Assembly: GCF_014653695.1 (NCBI RefSeq)
Contig: NZ_BNAR01000001.1
Coordinates: forward strand, 806,001-870,000
DNA from: Lentzea cavernae
GTDB taxonomy: Bacteria > Actinomycetota > Actinomycetes > Mycobacteriales > Pseudonocardiaceae
Direction of reading: 5' to 3'
Length of the DNA: 64,000 bases
Shown: positions 60,918-64,000 of the stretch, in pieces
Layout: every line of letters begins with the position of its first letter
Numbering within the stretch: the stretch's first letter is position 1
Notes under the pieces: model-generated
Told to the model about the DNA's origin: nothing
Database searches by the model: none
The model's input: the letters and a program-made list of their open reading frames with translations, nothing else
Program-made: the position numbers and the translations under genes

Positions 60918-61652
60918 TCAGATGCGCGGCACGTCCACCAGCGTGCGGCCGTTGAGCGGCTGCGTCGCACGGGCGTTGCCCGCGGTGAACAGCCCCTTGA
61001 ACCGCGCGATCGTCGCGGCCGTCACGTGCTGCTCGCCGGTGAGGTACCACTCGACGCCCTCGGTGAACGGCGCCGTGGTGAGCGAGCCGGTGTAGTGCAG
61101 CGTGTGGTGACCCGAGGGCAGCAACCGGTTGAGGTCGATGGGCTCGACGTCGACCGGAGCGCCGCACTCGGGCGAGAGCCTCGCCAGCACGTCGTCCACG
61201 ACGGAGTGCGAGCCGACGACCAGCGGAACGCCGACCACCAGCAGCTTGCCGGCGGCGCTGCGGTGCACGAGGTGCATCTCGAGCGGGGTGTTCCGGCCGC
61301 CGAACTGGTGCTCGGACGGCGTGTGGAAGTGGAACTGCACGAGGTCGTATCTCGTACCGGCGACGGTGACGTGGCCCGCTCCGGGCTCGACCTCCGCCTC
61401 CTCCGTCTCCTCGTGACCGCGGGTCGTGCAGCCGTTGTCCTGGTCGGCGTCCTTGCGGATGTACTTCAACTCCAGGGCGGAGCGCCCGTAGGACACGTCG
61501 AGCTTCGGCGCGTGCGGGTCGAACCGGATCGCGTTCGGCGTGACGTTGACGGGGCTTTGCTTCGGTGTCGCCGACTCCGCCGGGCCACCCGCGAAGAAAG
61601 CCGCGGTGAGCACGAGCGGAAGAACAGCCGGAAGGGACCGCTTGAGGTTCAT
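60918..61652 (-). CDS. secreted alpha-class carbonic anhydrase
   Basis: 244 residues with a Sec signal (about 1-27). Zinc ligands QFHFH (His108, His110) and EMHLVH (His127) are in place, and Q-S-P-V-N-V opens the mature domain as in alpha-carbonic anhydrases. Cys75 and Cys163 could form the usual disulfide. It hydrates CO2 outside the cell. ATG 61652 has no strong ribosome site; instead a perfect 20-base palindrome ends 9 bases before it, which suggests regulated expression. Confidence 0.93.
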   Translation of the reverse strand: MNLKRSLPAVLPLVLTAAFFAGGPAESATPKQSPVNVTPNAIRFDPHAPKLDVSYGRSALELKYIRKDADQDNGCTTRGHEETEEAEVEPGAGHVTVAGTRYDLVQFHFHTPSEHQFGGRNTPLEMHLVHRSAAGKLLVVGVPLVVGSHSVVDDVLARLSPECGAPVDVEPIDLNRLLPSGHHTLHYTGSLTTAPFTEGVEWYLTGEQHVTAATIARFKGLFTAGNARATQPLNGRTLVDVPRI

Positions 61653-61661
61653 GGCGTTACT

Positions 61662-61681
61662 TTTCACCCGATCGGGTGAAA
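61662..61681. promoter_or_regulatory. perfect 20-bp palindrome before the carbonic anhydrase gene
   Basis: TTTCACCCGATCGGGTGAAA is perfectly self-complementary and lies 9 bases upstream of the ATG at 61652, where it would block transcription or ribosome loading if bound. The owning repressor is not evident. Confidence 0.7.
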
Positions 61682-61988
61682 TGGGGAAGTGGAGTGTGGT
61701 CGCGCTCTCAGCGACCACCTTTATTCCCCGCGAACCACCCAGCACGCCGCTGGACTGATTCAGCGCCGCAACGTGCTCCGATGCAGGTCAGCCAACTGCA
61801 AATCACTGGCGAAAAGCGGTTTTCCACCCAGATTCGTTGACTGCGCAAATTCGAATTGAGACGCATCGAATCGAGCGCGGTAATTGAAGAACGAAAGCGT
61901 TCTTGATCACCATTGTCCGGTTTGCTTTGATTTGCCGAATTTGCCTGAAGTGAGTCCATCGACGAAGCGTGTCCGGCAGGATGAACCG
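61682..61988. other. A+T-richer intergenic region with a small hairpin
   Basis: Sequence from about 61790 to 61960 is clearly richer in A and T than the window. It contains AAGAACG-AAAG-CGTTCTT (61887-61904), a 7-base stem with a four-base loop, upstream of the YjbR gene. No gene recognised. Confidence 0.5.
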
Positions 61989-62339
61989 ATGGTCACCGTC
62001 GCCGACATCCGTGCGGTAGCACTGACGCTGCCGCGCACCACCGAGCACCTCATCCGCGACCGCGTGAAGTTCCGCGTGGGCCAGATCGTCTACGCCGCCC
62101 TCTCCCGCGACGAGACGGTGCTGGGCTTCGGCTACCCGCGCGAGGAACGGGAGGCGCTCGTCGCGAGCGACCCCGTCAAGTTCGCGTTCCCCAGCACGTC
62201 CGACATGCGCTTCCAGTGGGTGCACGCCTCGATGGCCGAACTGGACGTCGAGGAGATGACCGAGCTCGTCATCGGCGCCTGGGTCCTGTGCGTGCCCAAG
62301 AAGGTCATCCGCGAGCACCTCGGCGAGGACTACATTTAG
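61989..62339 (+). CDS. MmcQ/YjbR-family protein
   Basis: 116 residues of the double-wing DNA-binding-like YjbR fold: TVADIRAVALTLPRTTEHL opening, FGYPREEREALVAS, and WVHASMAELDVEEMTELVIGAWVLCVPKKV. Cellular role not established for the family. ATG 61989 has AGGATGAA upstream. Convergent with the MDR oxidoreductase gene, 24 bases between stops. Confidence 0.82.
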   Translation: MVTVADIRAVALTLPRTTEHLIRDRVKFRVGQIVYAALSRDETVLGFGYPREEREALVASDPVKFAFPSTSDMRFQWVHASMAELDVEEMTELVIGAWVLCVPKKVIREHLGEDYI

Positions 62340-62363
62340 CCAACACTGAAGCTATCGAGCACA

Positions 62364-63437
62364 TCATCCCGCTGGTGTGAGAACGGTGCGGTCGAAGGGC
62401 CCGCCGTGGGCTGCCGCGTGGGCGACGGCGTCGTTGACCTCCTCCAGGGCGAACCGGGTGATGCGTTCGGGAGCCAGGTCCAGGGCTCCCGTCGCAACGA
62501 GCCGGATCATGCCGGTGTTCGCCGTGCGCGGGTACATCCACTGCCCGCGCACGGTCACCGAGTTGCGCATGATCCACGGGTAGGGCAGTGCCAGGTCGTC
62601 GCCGCCGAGCATGCCGACGCCGCCCATCAGCACGACGCGCCCGTGTTCGCGCACCGTCATGGCGGCCGCACGGGCCACCGAACTCGGCGCCTGGGGCGGC
62701 AGGAGGTCGAGCACCAGGTCGACGGGACCGCTGGCGGCCATCGCGGAGCGGTCGGCGTCCTCGTCCCCGGTGAGCTCGACAGGGCTCACCCGTGCGCCGA
62801 ACCGGTCGGCCAGCAGGTCGAGGACGGCCCGGTTGCGTCCCGGGGTCACCACGTGCCCGGCGCCCATCGCGAGCGCGACGGCCACCGCGCTGCTGCCGAG
62901 GTTGCCGGTCGCCCCGCTGACCAGCACCGTCTCCCCTGCCTCGAGCCGCCCGGCCAGCAGCCCGCCGTACGGGATGGTGTGCACACCGAGGGCGGACCAG
63001 CGCGCGGGATCGGCCCCGGCGGGCAGGCGATGGGCGTTCTCGGTGGGCACCCGCACGAGTTCGGCGAACGTCCCGTCGTGCAGGTACCGGGCCAGCCGCG
63101 CGCCGCCCTCGCCCCGGGAGCTCCAGCCCTGCAACGTGATGTCGGGCGTCAGGGCGTCGTCGCGGGCGCGGACCGTCGAGTCGCACCACACCAGGTCGCC
63201 CGCCCGCAGCCTGGTCGCGTCGGGTCCCGCGCTCACCACCCGGCCGATGCCGCCGACGCCGGGCACGACCGGTGGTTCCAGCGGGTAGCGCCGTTCCCCG
63301 CTGAACACCTCGGCGGCGTACGGCGGCACGCAGGTCGCCAGGACCTCGACCAGCACCTCACCTCCGCCGGCCTCCGGGTCGGGCACGTCGTCCACCACGA
63401 GCGGGGAGCCGAACGCCGTCAATGTCGCTGCACGCAT
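62364..63437 (-). CDS. MDR-superfamily NAD(P)-dependent oxidoreductase (quinone reductase-like)
   Basis: 357 residues. GroES-like N-terminal domain (GGGEVLVEVLATCVPPYAAEVFSG) and Rossmann fold with VLVSGATGNLGSSAVAVALAMGAG near residue 170. The Cys/His/Glu zinc-binding set of alcohol dehydrogenases is not visible, so a zinc-independent quinone- or enoyl-reductase role is likelier. Divergent from a LysR regulator with half-site repeats between, the usual target arrangement. Confidence 0.82.
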   Translation of the reverse strand: MRAATLTAFGSPLVVDDVPDPEAGGGEVLVEVLATCVPPYAAEVFSGERRYPLEPPVVPGVGGIGRVVSAGPDATRLRAGDLVWCDSTVRARDDALTPDITLQGWSSRGEGGARLARYLHDGTFAELVRVPTENAHRLPAGADPARWSALGVHTIPYGGLLAGRLEAGETVLVSGATGNLGSSAVAVALAMGAGHVVTPGRNRAVLDLLADRFGARVSPVELTGDEDADRSAMAASGPVDLVLDLLPPQAPSSVARAAAMTVREHGRVVLMGGVGMLGGDDLALPYPWIMRNSVTVRGQWMYPRTANTGMIRLVATGALDLAPERITRFALEEVNDAVAHAAAHGGPFDRTVLTPAG

Positions 63438-63503
63438 GGGAAAGCCCTTCTGTCGTTCCCCGCCACGCTAGGCACGGCGGGGGCATGCGGGAAGCGAAGA
63501 TCC

Positions 63504-63530
63504 GGCATCTCTGGTATGCCTGGTCGGCAT
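63504..63530. promoter_or_regulatory. LysR-type operator overlapping the lysR-type start codon
   Basis: Three alternating half-sites: GGCAT (63504-63508), ATGCC (63516-63520) and GGCAT (63526-63530). The first two form an inverted repeat with a 7-base spacer, the T-N11-A type layout of LysR sites; the third overlaps the ATG at 63529. Suggests autoregulation and control of the divergent oxidoreductase. Confidence 0.55.
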
Positions 63531-64000
63531 GGACCTGTCGAGTGCGAGCCTCCGGGTGCTCTGCCAGATCGCCGAGTCGGGCAGCTTCACCGCGGCCGCC
63601 GCACAGCTGGGCTACACGCAGTCCGCGGTCTCGCGCCAGGCGATCGCACTGGAACGCAGCGCCGGCGCCACCCTGTTCGAACGCCGGACCGACGGGGTCC
63701 GCCTCACCCCGCCCGGGCTGACGCTGCTGCGCCACGCCCGGACGATCCTCGAGTCGGTGGACGCGGCCGGACGTGACCTGACCGGTGAGGCGCCCCGCAC
63801 GGAACTGGTGCGCCTGGGACTGGTCCCGAGCGCCGGACCGGTGGTCCTGCCCGCCGCGCTCGCCCGGCTCGCGAGGACGGCGCCCCGGGTGCAGGTCAAC
63901 ACCCGCGAGGGCACCACGCCCGGCCTGGTCCGGGCGTTGCGCGGCGGCTCGATCGACCTCGCCGTGCTCACGTCGCGCCCGCCCCACCGGCCACCGGACG
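63529..64000 (+). CDS. LysR-family transcriptional regulator (cut by window end)
   Basis: First 157 residues of a LysR protein. Helix-turn-helix LRVLCQIAESGSFTAAAAQLGYTQSAVSRQAIALERSAGATLFERR in residues 8-53, hinge, then the start of the effector domain (VRLGLVPSAGPVVLPAALARLA). Likely activator or repressor of the divergent MDR oxidoreductase gene. Remaining half outside the window. Confidence 0.9.
   Translation, partial: MDLSSASLRVLCQIAESGSFTAAAAQLGYTQSAVSRQAIALERSAGATLFERRTDGVRLTPPGLTLLRHARTILESVDAAGRDLTGEAPRTELVRLGLVPSAGPVVLPAALARLARTAPRVQVNTREGTTPGLVRALRGGSIDLAVLTSRPPHRPPD

Overview
The window is about 70% G+C or more. Genes are closely packed, many start with GTG or TTG, and there is a LAL-type LuxR regulator, many secreted hydrolases and several Tat-type signal peptides. 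This fits a filamentous actinomycete, most likely Pseudonocardiaceae (Lentzea/Saccharothrix/Actinosynnema type); the genus is inference. I saw no rRNA or tRNA genes, no CRISPR array, no phage genes and no biosynthetic megasynthase. About 60 protein genes are supported. The first (GH2 hydrolase) and last (LysR regulator) are cut by the window edges.

Layout. 0-6.1 kb: a sugar ABC operon of the galactofuranose (YtfQRT-YjfF) type running left into a GH2 hydrolase, with a divergent LacI regulator and a clear palindromic operator. 6.1-6.7 kb: a truncated macro-domain gene beside an element with 23-bp inverted ends and two DnaA-box-like sites. 6.7-15.8 kb: a secreted esterase, STAS, AraC, SGNH hydrolase, adenosine-deaminase-family enzyme, nucleotidyltransferase, methyltransferase, PadR and an unusual membrane protein with a YbaB/EbfC-like tail. 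15.8 kb: a small palindromic MITE-like element. 16-23 kb: M28 peptidase, a first GGDEF-EAL receptor with a divergent sugar-binding lipoprotein, an amidohydrolase and an epoxide-hydrolase-like protein. 23-28.4 kb: LAL regulator, VOC protein, MerR and a serine beta-lactamase-like enzyme. 28.5-29.5 kb: a TIR-domain gene overlapping a small membrane-protein gene that carries the same short motif. 29.5-39 kb: GH8 glycosidase, patatin, metH and a second binding-protein/GGDEF-EAL pair. 39-46.6 kb: kinase-like, NUDIX, TetR/reductase pair and an AraC-led hydroxyquinol (resorcinol-type) catabolic operon. 46.6-64 kb: a propeller-amidohydrolase, a 36-bp-periodic noncoding array, metallophosphoesterase, phosphatase, beta-helix lipoprotein, three MFS transporters, gamma-glutamyltransferase, DedA, alpha-carbonic anhydrase, YjbR, an MDR oxidoreductase and LysR.

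Working together. Three points stand out. (1) Two paralogous pairs, 16 kb apart, each join a periplasmic-type sugar-binding lipoprotein without ABC partners to a membrane GGDEF-EAL protein. They look like ligand-controlled c-di-GMP signalling modules. (2) A TIR effector and a two-helix membrane protein share a glycine/asparagine/glutamine-rich motif of the kind used for prion-like amyloid signalling, which suggests a compact membrane-coupled TIR system. (3) Several regulators sit beside strong palindromes: LacI, PadR, MerR, TetR, LysR, plus large palindromes before an MFS gene and the carbonic anhydrase gene. Many convergent genes overlap at their 3' ends, and several genes look leaderless.
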